64,000 nt of DNA from Lunularia cruciata (GCA_948567375.1 OX419761.1:37822501-37886500), one strand, 5' to 3'. Positions 1-12,239 are shown, numbered from the stretch's first letter. Program-made: numbers and translations. The notes: generated from the letters alone by a model not told the origin.

Positions 1-289
1 CTTTTTACTTTTATAAGAATCCCCTCTTCTCCTCCAAGAACATCAACTATTGCATATGGGACTCTTGATTGTCTTTCTCAAATAAACAATCTTCAAAAAG
101 AATCCTATAAGTTAGGACTTAAATTCTATTGGCAAGATATGATGTAATACACATATTAGGGAGTATGGAGTTTGATTTGTCATGATTTTTTTTGTAATAT
201 GATAGGCCCACAAGGTTGTTTGTATCTTTCTATCCTAATCATAAGCATAGTTCACCATGACCTTGTTGAGGATCTTGCACATCAATTAG

Positions 290-514
290 TTAGCTTTCTT
301 TGTGAGACACTACATGGAAGACAAACTTGTATCCTATCAGGTTATGAAAAAAATTCTTATAGGCATACACCATCCCTAATGCTTTTTGTGGTTTTGTGCT
401 TTTTGCTTGGCTTTGGACAATGCTTGTTGGAATAGTACAATGCATAATATTTTCATTGGTGTCCTTCTGATTGTGGATCACTCTAATTGCTACCAAAGAG
501 GTATCTATATACAT
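290..514 (-). pseudogene. RNase H domain fragment of element alpha
   Basis: An open 74-codon stretch reads MYIDTSLVAIRV at its start, the usual beginning of a gypsy RNase H domain, where the catalytic Asp lies in a YxDAS-like motif (here YIDTS). It continues to ALGMVYAYKNF and IGYKFVFHV, matching the conserved ALG-VYA-KKFRHYLL-KFV block of plant gypsy RNase H. The Asp-His expected just after FHV is replaced by VSH. The frame ends soon after, so this is an isolated relic continuous with the RT remnant to its right. Confidence 0.75.
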
Positions 515-902
515 GTAAAATCACCATTCTCAACTCTGTGCTCTCATCCTAGGTGCTTTTCCTTAAGTGCTAGAAAGGCTTCTTTTTGAGCCATTGTCCA
601 ATTGCGTTCTGCGGTTTTCTTCAACAACTTCATAAGTGGAGCTTCCAAGATTGCATAGTTGGTAATGAATCTTTGGTAGTATCCTACATGGCCAAGGAAG
701 GCTTGTAAGTACCTCAAATTTGTAAGAGACTCAAGTTCTTAAATCACTCTTACCTTTTTTGCATCCACTTCCACACCTTGTCCAAAGACACAATGTCCTA
801 GCAAGATGCCCTTGTTCATCATAATGAACCACTTTTTTACATGCAAGGAGAGTCTTGCCAAACAAGATGACCTTCCTTGTTGTTGAAGACACCAAAATCA
901 TC

Positions 903-1337
903 TATGACAATATGGACTTTACATAGGCTAATGAGTTAATAAAATAAACCAAATAAAGCTAGGAATTATAAGAATATTCTAGAAGCATCTAGGAAGTTTC
1001 TTGGTTGAATGTTCTAGAAGCACCTAAGAAAATTCTTGGTAGGAAGCTTCTAGGTACCTTCCAAAGATTGGGTAACTTTTACACCAAGTTAACTGCTAGC
1101 TTAGCTTGTATGCCAAGTAGGCGGCTTCTAGGAGTGAAGCTTCTTGAGTAGCTTAGCTTGCACTCAAAGAAGATGGTTTCAAGAAGGACTTTTCCTTAAG
1201 AACTTCTCAAGAGCTTTGTATTGCTTCACCAAAACCAAAGTTCATGCTAGGCATTTGGAGTTCCCCTCATTTAAGAGTTCCAATGTGATCTTCCACTCAA
1301 ATCTTCCATTTTCCTATTCTCTCCTTGGTCTTTTACA
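903..1337 (+). mobile_element. Solo LTR of the element-3 family, inserted in RT of element alpha
   Basis: The 435-bp segment begins TATGACAATATGG (TG mutated to TA) and ends GGTCTTTTACA. These are the reverse complements of the ends of the element-3 LTRs at 22822-23233 and 28051-28462, so this copy lies in the opposite orientation. It is flanked on both sides by TCATC (898-902 and 1338-1342), a perfect 5-bp target-site duplication. No internal region remains, so it is a solo LTR left by LTR-LTR recombination. Two perfect three-unit heat-shock-element-like motifs lie inside. Confidence 0.8.
972..984. promoter_or_regulatory. Heat-shock-element-like motif in solo LTR
   Basis: The sequence GAATATTCTAGAA is a perfect three-unit GAAnnTTCnnGAA arrangement, the consensus bound by heat-shock factor trimers. 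A second copy (GAATGTTCTAGAA) lies at 1007-1019. Function is inferred from the consensus only. Confidence 0.5.
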
Positions 1338-4300
1338 TCATCAATGAAGATCTTTAGGAATTTTTGCAAGTAGTTCTTGAAGATGGTGGTCATAATCTAC
1401 TAGAATGTTGTACAAGCATTACACAAACCACATGGCATATGATTGTATATGTAGGTCCCCTAATCAATAGTGAACATAGTCTTATCTCTATCTTCTCTCA
1501 AATGCTAGCTTTGTTGTATTTTGAGAATCCATCTAGGAAATTATAGCATTCATGTCCTACAACATGATCTAAACTAGTATAGATGAATGGTTATTGGTAA
1601 TGATCTTTCTTGATTGATTTTCTGAAAGTCTTGGCACATATGAATCCTACAAGTCTTCTTTTGGGAACTACTATGATGTGTTATACCCACTTGCTATCGA
1701 GTACAAGAAAATTGATTGCAACACAAAGGTACTTATTTATCTTGTCCTTTACTAGCAATGAGTACTTTGGGTTAAGACAATATTTTCATTGCCAAACTAG
1801 CACCACTTCTTCTTCCATATTGATTTGGTGCTCAGCAAATTGTTAAGGAATGCTTGGAATTTACTTTATCTTCCCAAAAAAACATCTTGGTACTCCATAA
1901 ACAAAGAAGTATAGGCTTTGGATTCCTACTTGCTCATGGATTTGGAGATCTTAAATGACCTCCACTCTACTATTATGACATCTTTACAATCATTTGGATT
2001 GATCATGCCTACTACATTGCTTACTTGACTTACTCCTAAGAGCACAAAATTTTCTTCTTGACTTGTGGGATGATCACTTCCTCTAGTCGTGTCTTCAAAC
2101 TCATTGCAATTGAGGTAGTTTACTACATTATCACCTGAAGAGTCATTATTGACATATAACAATTTGCCATTATATTCTTCCCACAAGGACAACATCTCTC
2201 TTAAGTATAGGAACTTCTTCTAAAACACTACCATAGGTTAGGATCTCATTGACTTGGTATTTTGATATTTCAAATTGCGCTAGTGCAAATCAACTTTCAC
2301 TTGGGCTCTATACAACTATGGTCTTTTGATTAGTACTTGGTAACATGTCTTTTTTATTATACAAAAAATATTGTAGTCAAGGTGAAAGGTTACATCCCCA
2401 ATGATACGGTCAAACTCTTTTTAACATACCTAGAGGTCGTCATCTTGTTTCATCTATAAAACTAAGGATTCATTGGGTAGGCTTTAAAGTAGTGTAGCCT
2501 AAGTCCTCTATCATGATATTTACTCCTAATCATAGATCAATTTTTACTAATGGAATTATACAACCTTGATTTTTATTTCTACTTCTAAGGAACCCAAATC
2601 CTCTAGTCTATCTTGTAGGTAGTAGGAACGTCAAATTGCATTTTTTCTTTATACATGCCAAAGGGCTAAAGCCAATTGCTTCATGTACAACTTATTGTCC
2701 TCTCATAATTTTTTGAAATTACATTGGCCTTTGAGGATCCCAGATCTATAATGATGTTGTAATGCATTACTTCCAATAATGAACTAGCTTTTTGTCACTT
2801 CTTCTCCAAGGTACGCTTCATTGGAGGTAATCTTGTAAGGGTAGCACTTCATATTGTAGTTCATGGGTTGTGCTTTTTTTGGATGTTGTTTTCTTCTCAA
2901 ATGCCCTTGCCATTGTCATGGCAAGGGTATTAGAGAAATGGTTGGTGTAGAGAAGAAGCCCAAGCCAATGTTGACTTGTGGTAGGATTCTCCATCATTCT
3001 TATAATTTGCTAGAGTGCTTTGATTGCACTTGAGTATGGTTATTCTTGGGTGTTGATCCCATTCTACCATGATTATCAACTCTAGTGCTTGTTCCTTTTG
3101 GTTTTCTTCTTCAAGGAGATTATTAACTTCTCTTCATATATCAAGAGGGCAGTTAATAGTAGACCTACCAAATGGTTGTGTCTCTTTGGCTTCTTTTTGT
3201 ATGAGAGCTTCTTCATGTTATCTTTGGTTCTTCCTTCATTTGATTTAAGCCAAAAGTTTACCTTCCCCTTCAACAAGATTTTCTTAAGACAACTGCTCTT
3301 TCTCTTTAGTTTAGGGGAAATTTTTATTCAAATGTAGACAAGCTAATCATTTCTTCCCTTGTGTACAAGTATCTGCTTGGTTCACCTCCAAGTTTGGCCA
3401 TTCATCTTTGTCAATTAGAAGAACATCTCCTTCTTTAGGATCCTCCAAAGGCATATGATGAACATCTATATCTTCTTTAGCTATAGGGCGTAGGCTTACA
3501 AACCTCACCAGGGTTTTGGCATTGGTAGTTGGAGACAATTAGCTAATACATGTCGTTGTACTCTGCAATTTCCACATAATAGAACATAATGTATCTACTT
3601 ATGGGGCTCAAGATAATTGGTTGACCAATGTCCTAGAGCTCCATAATTGTAACACAAGCTAGGTATAATATTTTTCCATGGCAGCATAAGACTTTGTTGT
3701 GGCTTGTTAGTAGTAGATTCTCTTGGTACAAAATAAGGAATTGTGAGTACCCGGGCCAAGCGTGCCTTTGGAGCAACATTCTACACTAAAAACATGTGGT
3801 TTTTAGCTTCCATACAATACTCTTGTTCTTCCCATGTATGAGTCCATTCCATTTGATACATTGAGGAAGAAGGTAAGTACTTAATGCACTCAATGTCATA
3901 TCTTACCATAAGTCATACACCAAATATTGGGTCTGGTGTATAGAGGAGGTTTATGCCTTTCTCTTCCTCCAACTAGTTAGATTTTGAAGTCAAAAAGCTC
4001 CTTAATGAGTTCTCTCAACTTCATTCCTAATTGTGCAAAGGCTCTTTGAGTGGTCACTATTGTTTGAAAATGGTTCTCCATTTGTTCCTTCTATTGCTCT
4101 TTCTTATCTTCAAAGGACAAGGATTTTGACAAGGAGGCTACACTAGATAATTAAGAGGATGATGATTATGATTGTCATTTTGGTCCCTTCTTAGATTCCC
4201 TTGCTATAAAACTACAAGTTGAACTTCCTTAGGAATTCAATTGGGCTGATTCATCCAATTCTACTAACTTCATCACCTTTTCTAGCATATCATGTTCTTG

Positions 4301-4745
4301 TTCCTTAGCATAATACACAAAGTTTTGTTGGTAAATCTCCTAAGTACTAGGCCATTAATTGAGCATCTCAATAGCCTAGAGTGGCACCTTGCTTTGGTAT
4401 TATGTCAAAAAACTTTGGAATGTCTCTACATAGTCTTCTCAATCTTTTTTTTATTCTCCAGATTATATTGAGCATGGGAGAAACATTTTCTTTGTAATCT
4501 ATCTTGCAAAAAAAACTCAAGAATTGACCACTAATCATCAGCCAATTCACTACATTCATTAGATCATGGTTGAAATATGTGTACCAATTTTGGGCTTTCC
4601 TCCTCAATAAACTGAAAAATATTAGTAAAAAGAAGTATCTACATCTACATCTTCTTTATTGGCAACCAAAATGGATTCACATTCCCTTAAGAAAGTATCT
4701 ACTTCCTCATCCTTTCCCTTGAACGTTTGATAGTTTGTCATGTGA

Positions 4746-6402
4746 AAGGAGCATTTTCCATTGCCAAGGATAGTAAGTTCAGATCAACACCAACCATATT
4801 CAAAGAATGACTAAATAGATCAAAGGTAAGCATAAGGTGTAGAATCTATTCTACTCCGTACTTGTCCTTGGATGTAATTTGTGAGTTGTTATCTTCATAA
4901 TCTGAAAAGGTGGAGTTGTACTCCCTCCTTTGGAAGGGACTTTGTGCTCAAATCAATTACAAAATTCTCAACAAAGAGACAAATGAGGTCCAGTAGAGAG
5001 GATCTTTCTCTACTATCCTAAATAGAAGGAAGAACTTGTGTAGAATTCTTATAAATCTTTTTCTCTTTGAGATCTTGTAGAATAGCTCCTTCTTCAACCA
5101 CAAACTTTTAGCATATAGTACTAGTTGGTGTTGAATACCAAAAGAGTCTGCAAAAAAGAGGTTGGAAGTAGATGGTGGTAGATATTATTAAACTTGACTT
5201 CTCCTTTATTCAAAGATAGACCTTGAAAAGCTAAATCAGTATCATTTAATTTTTTTCTCTCAAGGTGGTTGACTCCATCTTGAGCTTTTTTATCTAGTGT
5301 GGATTTTTCCTTGGCTTATTTCTTCTAGTTTCTCAAGAAAGACCACTCACAAGTGGTTTCAATATCTCTTGGTACTCAATTCCCTAACAACATTCATGGC
5401 TTGATTTTATCTTGCTTCTACCCACTCCATGGAATGTACCCTTAGTAGTGGTGCCTAAACTGTAGCAAGTGTTTCATTCAAGTACGTAATAACTTGGTAA
5501 GAATAATTCAATCCTACAATATGACTAAAATGAGGATACAAGGTTGGTATGACTAAAAACAAGACAAAAGTGTTACTATGACTAACAATTTTTTTATTTA
5601 ACCTCTTGGGAAGAGTCAATCACAAAAGAAGGTAGTATCACCACTCTTATCACACAATAAAAAGAGGAATAAAATGAAATCACAATCATGATAAGTCTAA
5701 TCTAGTTTATTGATAAATGTGATGGTTCATTTGTAACAACTGGCACTTCACCTTAAAATTTCCCTATCTTCATTAGGTACAATTGGATTATGGATTGATA
5801 TCATTGAGATGCTTATGTATATTGAGATTCTTGTCCATCTCACAAATTTTGTGGTAATATAAGTTAAGCAATACTATGGAGTTTTATAAGTAGCACCTTG
5901 GAATGTGCTTATGAAGAAGGAGTAGAATCCTCCAAGGATCCACTCACCTTTATGACTACAACTACAAAGTAATGTTCTACCCTTCCCAAAAGGCACAACT
6001 TTATAGGAATTTGGATGGATCATGTTGCTTAATCCTTTGATCTTGTGTTACTATATAATATTAAATACTTTTGGTAGCCTATCATAGGATTATCCTTGAC
6101 TCCTTCATAGACACTATAGATAAATATTCCATTGACTTAAGTGCTTCTACTCCTACATCAAGATTCCTCATATATACTCAATTAAGCATGTAGTTATCTA
6201 TTGATACAAAGTATAGAAAATTACACATACACCAACCTAATTTATTGCAAAAGAAGGATGCACTCAATGAACATGGTGAACACCATGCCAAAGCCTTTTA
6301 TACAATTCCTTCTTAGTTGCCAAAGCAATCCAATGACTGCAATGTCCTTGAGATCTCACCCATGCCTCAATAATCCTATCTTTATCTTATCTTGATCTAA
6401 TT
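4746..6402. other. AT-rich stretch without recognisable gene
   Basis: This is the side where the leader and 5' LTR of element alpha should lie, but I cannot define LTR ends, a primer-binding site or any coding domain. Only short open frames are present. It is probably decayed retroelement leader or LTR sequence. Confidence 0.35.
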
Positions 6403-7329
6403 TTGCATGTCGTACGTATATACATCGCTACACAACATACATCATTGTCAAAATCATACACTATAGAAGCACAATTCACACATAAGTTATACATAGGCTC
6501 TAAAGTGCCACAATTAATCAGATTGTTTATCACTCTCAACTCAACTCAACTCAGATCAATACTTGATCTGTCACTCTATAAACTACTAAAGACTGGGATT
6601 GATTATAGTCAAGCCACACCCACTCTAGCTAAGAGAATCCAGGTGACGCTTGCCGGCCTCTGTCCACCATACCCAAGAACTCAAAGGCTCAATATCAGAG
6701 AAGTGAGCTCTTTGGAGCTGCACTTTGAAAGTATACCCTAGACTCAAGCTAGGTCTGAAACCCTAATGGTCCCGCTGATGGCACACTCAATGGTGCAAAG
6801 TGACGGTGGGCCCCACTATGAAGTCAGTACCATGAACACAAAATCTGACCATCAGAAAGAAGTCTCTAAGAAACTATTGAAATAACTCTAACTACTATCA
6901 TTGGAACTCCAGTGTCCAAGCAATCTAGATGCAACACTACAAATGGTGTGACAACTGTCGTGCATATATACATCACTACACAACATACATTGTTATCAAT
7001 ATCATATACTATAGAAGCTAGGTCTGAAACCCTAATGGTCCCGCTGATGGCACACTCAATGGTGCAAAGTGATGGTGGGCCCCACTATGAAGTTAGTACC
7101 ATGAACACAAAATCTGACCATCGGAAAGAAGTCTCTAAGAAACTATTGAAATAACTCTAACTACTATCATTGGAACTCCAGTGTCCAAGCAATCTAGATG
7201 CAACACTACAAATGGTGTGACAACTGTCGTGCATATATACATCACTACACAACATACATTGTTATCAATATCATATACTATAGAAGCATAACTCACACAT
7301 AAGTCATACATAGACTCTAAAGTGCCACA
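6403..7329 (-). mobile_element. Putative 3' LTR region of element beta with internal duplications
   Basis: The segment ends at 7329 in GTGCCACA, and the adjoining DNA (7330-7345) reads on the minus strand as a polypurine tract, AGGGGGCAA, which normally abuts a 3' LTR. A closely related 100-bp stretch ending in the same GTGCCACA occurs at 6410-6512. Between them is a 269-bp tandem duplication. The outer LTR edge cannot be fixed, and the partner LTR is missing because the gag end of the element is truncated at 14119. Confidence 0.5.
6746..7283. repeat. 269-bp tandem duplication
   Basis: Unit 1 (6746-7014) and unit 2 (7015-7283) both begin AAGCTAGGTCTGAAACCC and end in CATATACTATAG. They differ by only a few substitutions, for example GTGACGG versus GTGATGG and CCATCAG versus CCATCGG, so the duplication is fairly young compared with the decayed element around it. 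Confidence 0.9.
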
Positions 7330-8271
7330 ATTGCCCCCTAGCTGGCGGTTAGGTCCCTCTAACTCCAGATAGCCATTTACTCCAAGTATATGGTATACCC
7401 TATGATGGGCAAAGATTAGGAGGCCGGGTGCTATAGAGCCCTATCCTTAGTCGCATGTCTGCAATCTATACCATATAAAGAATGAACTAGCTATAGGTCA
7501 AGTACATCTAGGACATAACCATTGTGCTTGAGGAACCACCGTGCGGAGAGGAGTCATACATGCCATATGTCATCTTCTCAAATAGCTATCGCACACTAAC
7601 ATAGAAGCAACTCCACCATAAGAGCCACATAACATACACCTCAAGCCTACATGTACAAGTGCCAAGCTTGGGTCCATAGTACCATCAATGTTTGGGAGGT
7701 GGCATGGTGCACAATTGCACACATGATCCTTCCAAACAACACCATCATGTCCTTCTAACACAAGGACTCTAGATGGCAAAACCTCATGCACTCTCAAGAT
7801 AGTGCGGCTTGTCAAAACATCAAGTATCATTGGTGTTGTCTACTATAGATATACATAGTCTCCTGGATGAAATTGATGGATCAAGGGTTTATAACCTCCT
7901 CCTCAAATGGTGGCATAGCATAAAGTATTTATATGCTGAGCAATCGCCAAGTTCTCAAAGGATATCAATATCACTCTCCAAAAGATCTCTACCCAATGAG
8001 AACATGCACTCATCCATACATCAAGGTCATCCAAGTCCAAAACTATAGTAGCATCTTGACAAATGGCTACAGGTAAATCTAGATCTTGTCCATAGAAATT
8101 ACGGAGAGAAGGATGCTAAGGAGGCTTGCCAGCTGAACCAATGCCCATGGCCAACCAAGGTAACTAGAGATCCCAATCTCCCAAGTGATGTCTTTGCAAA
8201 CCACATTTTTGCAATCCTCTCTTTACCATCTGAACCACTCTCTTTGCTAAGCCATCTACCTCAGGGTTATC

Positions 8272-8760
8272 TCAAGATGTAGTACGATGATCAATCAAAG
8301 CCTTGTCATACAAGACCTGAAACTCCCTCAAGAACTCTATACCCTGATCAGTCAAAACCTTAATTGGTGCACCAAGATGACTAACAACTTGATCCAAGAA
8401 TGAGTAAGCTGTCCCTTCACTAGACTTGTCAAGAAGTGCCACCAACTCAATCCACTTTGAGAAGTGCTCCACCATCACCAAAACATACCAATGATGTCTC
8501 ACAATCAATAGTAAAGGTCCAGCAAAGTCCAAACTCCAATGGTAACCCAATCCCATGATAGGAAATAGGTGTAATTGTGGCGTAGGAGCATTGAATGATG
8601 CTCTAACTTGGTCACAAACCACACATCTGGCAACAAACTGCTATACGTCAGTCTGCATACTGTGCCACCAATAATGACTCTAGAGTAAGCTATATGTATG
8701 CTTTACTCCAAAATGTCCTAGCTCCTCATGAGCATGACGGACCAACTGTGGTCTTTGAGA
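8272..8760 (-). pseudogene. Integrase remnant of element beta
   Basis: The zinc-binding H2C2 part reads HAHEELGHFGVKHT followed by CVVCDQV around 8740-8600. It runs into an open 116-codon stretch (8622-8272) with the catalytic core: LDFAGP (first Asp) and VLTDQGIEF (second Asp), then an in-frame stop. Further decayed core and C-terminal sequence continues toward about 7800. The role would have been insertion of the element cDNA. Confidence 0.75.
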
Positions 8761-9299
8761 TGGAAGTGGTACTACTCACACTCTACTATCCTCCCATACA
8801 CGCAAAAGGTGTTTTCCCTCCAATCTAAACCGTTTGGCTTGCAAAAGAACACAATTTCTCTCCTTGGCCTCAACTGTGCCACCCACAACACCAATGCAAA
8901 GATAGTCCATCACTAAGACATCATCATGAATGTCTCACCAAACTATACCAATATCTTCACTCTTTGGATCTATGACCTCAATAACTCCTCCTATATGCAT
9001 TGAGAGAGATACCACCAAAGCCTCTGAAAATATACATCAAAAGGCCGTGCATGCGAACCTGGCACCATCTCCTCATCTATCTCACCATGCCAATGTGCTC
9101 CGGTCTGATCCTACTGGCTGGGACATGGCTTTCTACTCAACCCATCTACATCATGATTCACCACTCCAAGTCTGTGAACAACCGTGAAATCATACTCCTA
9201 TAAAATCAGAGCCCATCATGCAAGCTTCCCTGAAAGCTTGTTGGACTCCATCAACCACTTCAATGGCTGATGATTAGTGATGAGAGTGAAGGGGTTACC

Positions 9300-10450
9300 A
9301 AATAGGTCACATTGGAAATGTGCTACTGCCCAAACTATTACCAAGCACTCTCCCCCATATGAACTATACTTTGCCTCCGCTTAATTGTTGGAGCAACTAG
9401 CATAGGCCACCACAAACTCCTTCCCCTCATCATCATGCTGGGTGAGCACCGCCCCAAGCCCCAACATACACCAATTAGTATGAACCTGAAATGGTCGTCC
9501 TTTGATCAGTCTCCTCAAAAGAGATGCAGATGTCAACCTCTCCTTGAGCTCTACAAAAGCTCTCTCCTGCTCATCTCTCCAACACCACTCTTGTGTAAGC
9601 TTGGTCAGCTTCATCAAGGCCTTGGCAATGGCACTAAATCCTCTAACATAGTGGCGATAGAAGTTTGCCAACCCAAGGAATGCTTGCACTCTACTCACAT
9701 CCGTAGGCCAAGAAATAAGTGCAATAGCCTCCACCTTGGTCTATTGAACACTAAGTCCTCCGGGGTAGATAGTGTGACCCAAATACTCAACCTGCTCATG
9801 GAAGAACCTACACTTCCCATGATGTAATTTGAGTCTATGAGATCTCAACCTCTCAAACACCTCCAACAACTCTCTCATGCTCCTCCACAGTAGTGCTCTA
9901 GACCAAAATGTCATCAATAGAGCACCAAGCAAAATCCAATCCAACTAGGATCCTATCCATGACCCTCTAGAACTCAGTAGGAGCATTCCTCAACCCAAAC
10001 AATAAGAACCTCCACTGATATAACACATCCTTACCGTGAAGATCTATAGTCCAAAATGCTATCTTGGACTTATCCTCCTCCCTGATTGGCAGCTGATGAT
10101 ATCCCGCTCAAAGATCCAAAGTACTAAAGACCTTTGCATGTCTAATTGCATCAAAAATCTCCTCCGGTGTAGGCATAGCATACCAATCAACCTTGGTCTA
10201 TTGGTTGATAGGATGGTAATCTCCACACATCCGCCTATCTATGTAGTTGCCATGCATATCCTTCTTGGCTGGCATCAATGTCGTTGATGCATACTCTCCA
10301 TGTGAAATCTCCACCAAACCAACCTCAAAAAGGTCACTACTCTGGCTCTAAATCAATGTCCTCTCCATCTCACTATATTGATAAGGACGTCAAAAAATTG
10401 ATGTATCACTAGTCAGCTCAATCTTTATACCAGGTCCATATAGAGCACCC
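9300..10450 (-). pseudogene. Reverse transcriptase and RNase H remnant of element beta
   Basis: RT landmarks on the minus strand are RMCGDYHPINQ (near 10210, the DYRxLN block), FGLRNAPTEF (near 9985), SIDDILV (near 9915, the catalytic YVDD block as SIDD) and YLGHTIYPGGLSV (near 9750). The RNase H follows at 9734-9381 with FLGLANFYRHYVRG, FQVHTNWCMLGLGAVLTQHDDEG and FVVAYAS. In-frame stops occur, for example directly after DYHPINQ and after SIDDILV. Domain order and sequence are typical of Ty3/gypsy. Confidence 0.8.
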
Positions 10451-10914
10451 AAATCCTTCATAATAAAGGCAAATCAACTTGTGTGGCTCCTCAAGAACCT
10501 CCAAACCCTCCGTCTTTCCTCTCCAATAAGCTTGTGTCCAAGATCTGGCTCCCAAGTATCCTCTGTAACTGTAGTAGGAGTGGAAGACGTACTGACTGGC
10601 TACTACACTAGGCCCTTGGAAGCAATAGTGTCATGCCCCCAACCACTAAAGGTCCTAACCTTTGTGTGAAAAATTCCCTCCACTCTGGCTGCAAGCTCCA
10701 CACGTCATCTAGTTGCATCCCAAGTGAACCAAGGGTATAATCCAAGTAGCCCATGCTCACATGGATGGACTCCAAGTAGACCACTCTCCCTAGTAGCTAC
10801 TGGCTATGTCCCAAGAATACCATGTCTACTCGGTCTATTTCCCCTAGCATGTGCATGAATCGTCTTGATAAGCACAAGGCTCACAAGTGTCTGAGTGGTG
10901 ATGCCTATCAAGCG

Positions 10915-11885
10915 CATCCTATGCTGCTCTGCCAAGCCAAGGCTCACAATCCAGGTGAAACAATTCAGGTTCATAGCCTGACCTAACACCTAACGCATGA
11001 TGCCTTTGACACTATTGGAATAGCGGTAATATCGGTGCCAAAGCCCATTGCCCACTCTCTCTCATCAACGTTGGGATCCATCAACTACTATAACTATGAG
11101 TCCCAAACAAGTTCCGGTCCTCCCTCTCAAAAAGCATGAGAGCATGGGAAACTCATGAGTGTGAGAAATGCGGCTCTAGGCTGTCCAACTAGGTTCACTA
11201 TTGCCATAGGTGACCTATCAACCACTACCACTATCTAAGACTGATGCCCAACATCCAAGATATCATCAACAAGGATGTGGTCAAGTCGCTGAATCCCATC
11301 ATAAGCACGCTATAGAACCTCTCTGGGTAAGAGGTTTGTTCACCAAAGACAAAGACAATGAGCTTGTGATCCCACTCTGGCTACATCTAACAATACAATA
11401 GGTCCCATCCAAGAATGGACTTGATGTGTACTTGCCACCACTCTGGTGCAAGAATCACCCATCAAAGGAACGTTCTCCAAAAGGTAAGCTAGAGAAATAG
11501 ACCAATGAACCTGGAGATATTATAATATCTATAATATCTTCCAAAACACACCAATACAAGGATATTGAAGACCCAAACCTCTACCAACACGTGTATGTCC
11601 CTGACATGGCCATCCAAAAATCACCAAGTGAAGAGGCCCATGTCTCTCTAGATCATGCGCCCCTAGTAAGGAAATGTATGCGGGTAGGGCCTTCTAGTAA
11701 GCTCTAATTGCTAACATCGGTAATAACTCCAGATATCAATAGGCCAAGTGTGGCACATGATATAGAGAGACTCACCTAGTTGTCTCATCTCTCTCTACAT
11801 ACAAGTGCCTCTATACTCATATACCCGCCTGTAATACCGTAGCTAGTCCGGCGTTAAATACCACCGAACAATTCCAATAGACATA
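10915..11885 (-). pseudogene. Cytosine-5 DNA methyltransferase domain inside element beta (broken)
   Basis: The minus strand carries the ordered motifs of a C5-DNA methyltransferase. They are: LLELFGGI at 11880-11857 (motif I, AdoMet binding), then AGLATVLQAG and YVERDE (motif II) after a frameshift; VIFGWPCQGHTRVGRG with the catalytic PCQ at 11609-11601 (motif IV); YLLENVP with ENV at 11477-11469 (motif VI); VGSQAHCLCLW near 11372-11342 (motif VIII, normally QxRxR); EREWAMGF near 11058 (motif IX side); and VLGQAMNLN near 10989 (motif X). The enzyme would methylate cytosine in DNA. It lies between the protease and RT of the same element and on the same strand, so it belongs to the retrotransposon polyprotein. 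Stops (after motif I, before motif VI, in motif VIII) and at least one frameshift inactivate it. The catalytic Cys and ENV are intact, while the motif VIII arginines read as Cys (CGT to TGT). Methyltransferase capture by gypsy elements is known from a charophyte alga. Confidence 0.85.
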
Positions 11886-12239
11886 TCAACTCTATTGAAT
11901 ATTGCAAAGCAATGAGTGTGGTATCTGAAGGTGTCAAAGTAATTGACTCTAGAGGCTCATCCTCACACTCATCTCTTGATGGTACGAAGGCTTCACTCCA
12001 AGCCTACTACACCAACTGATTTGCATGTTGCTGCAAAGTTGCCTTTGAACTCCACAATGGAACATCCAAGGTGGATGGAACAATCCCACTCGTACTCCAA
12101 ATCTGAGTGATCTCCTCTGATACTAGAGTATCCTCTACATGGGCATTCCCCTCCAACAAGTCACTAGGCCAAGTAACTACACCACTGAAAGTTAAAATTG
12201 ATGCTGCCATGGTCCCGAACTGTAGTGAGTCAAGACTAC

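Larger units (their letters stand above)
560..1850 (-). pseudogene. Reverse transcriptase remnant of element alpha, split by a solo LTR
   Basis: From 1850 to 1338 the minus strand carries a degraded RT palm including an HMPCGLCNACTTF stretch (normally PFGLxNAPxTF), ending in FIDD, the gypsy form of the YVDD catalytic motif. From 902 to 560 it continues with the end of that motif, LGHCVFGQGVEVDAKKV, the primer-grip and connection region, then NWTMAQKEAFLALKE at the start of the RNase H tether. The two halves are separated exactly by the LTR at 903-1337. Several stops and frameshifts lie in both halves. Confidence 0.75.
1..4745 (-). mobile_element. Element alpha: degenerate Ty3/gypsy retrotransposon, truncated at window edge
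   Basis: The minus strand reads, from right to left, a gag N-terminus (about 4745-4640, with a GKDEEVDTFLRECES stretch typical of gypsy gag), more gag (4607-4368, AQNWYTYFNH), unclear gag/protease sequence (4300-1900), RT (about 1850-560) and RNase H (514-290). Every domain has stops and frameshifts, so no product is expected. No LTR or primer-binding site could be identified for it. A solo LTR of another family sits inside the RT. Assignment to Ty3/gypsy rests on the RT to RNase H order and on the domain sequences; lineage within gypsy is not resolved. Confidence 0.75.

Noticed and set aside
6200-6741. A 112-codon open frame at 6403 as a gene
   Set aside because: It runs across LTR-like repeat DNA and has no conserved domain.
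10915-11885. Methyltransferase domain as an independent host gene
   Set aside because: No introns or own start are visible, it lies collinearly between protease and RT of element beta on the same strand, and it shares that element's decay.
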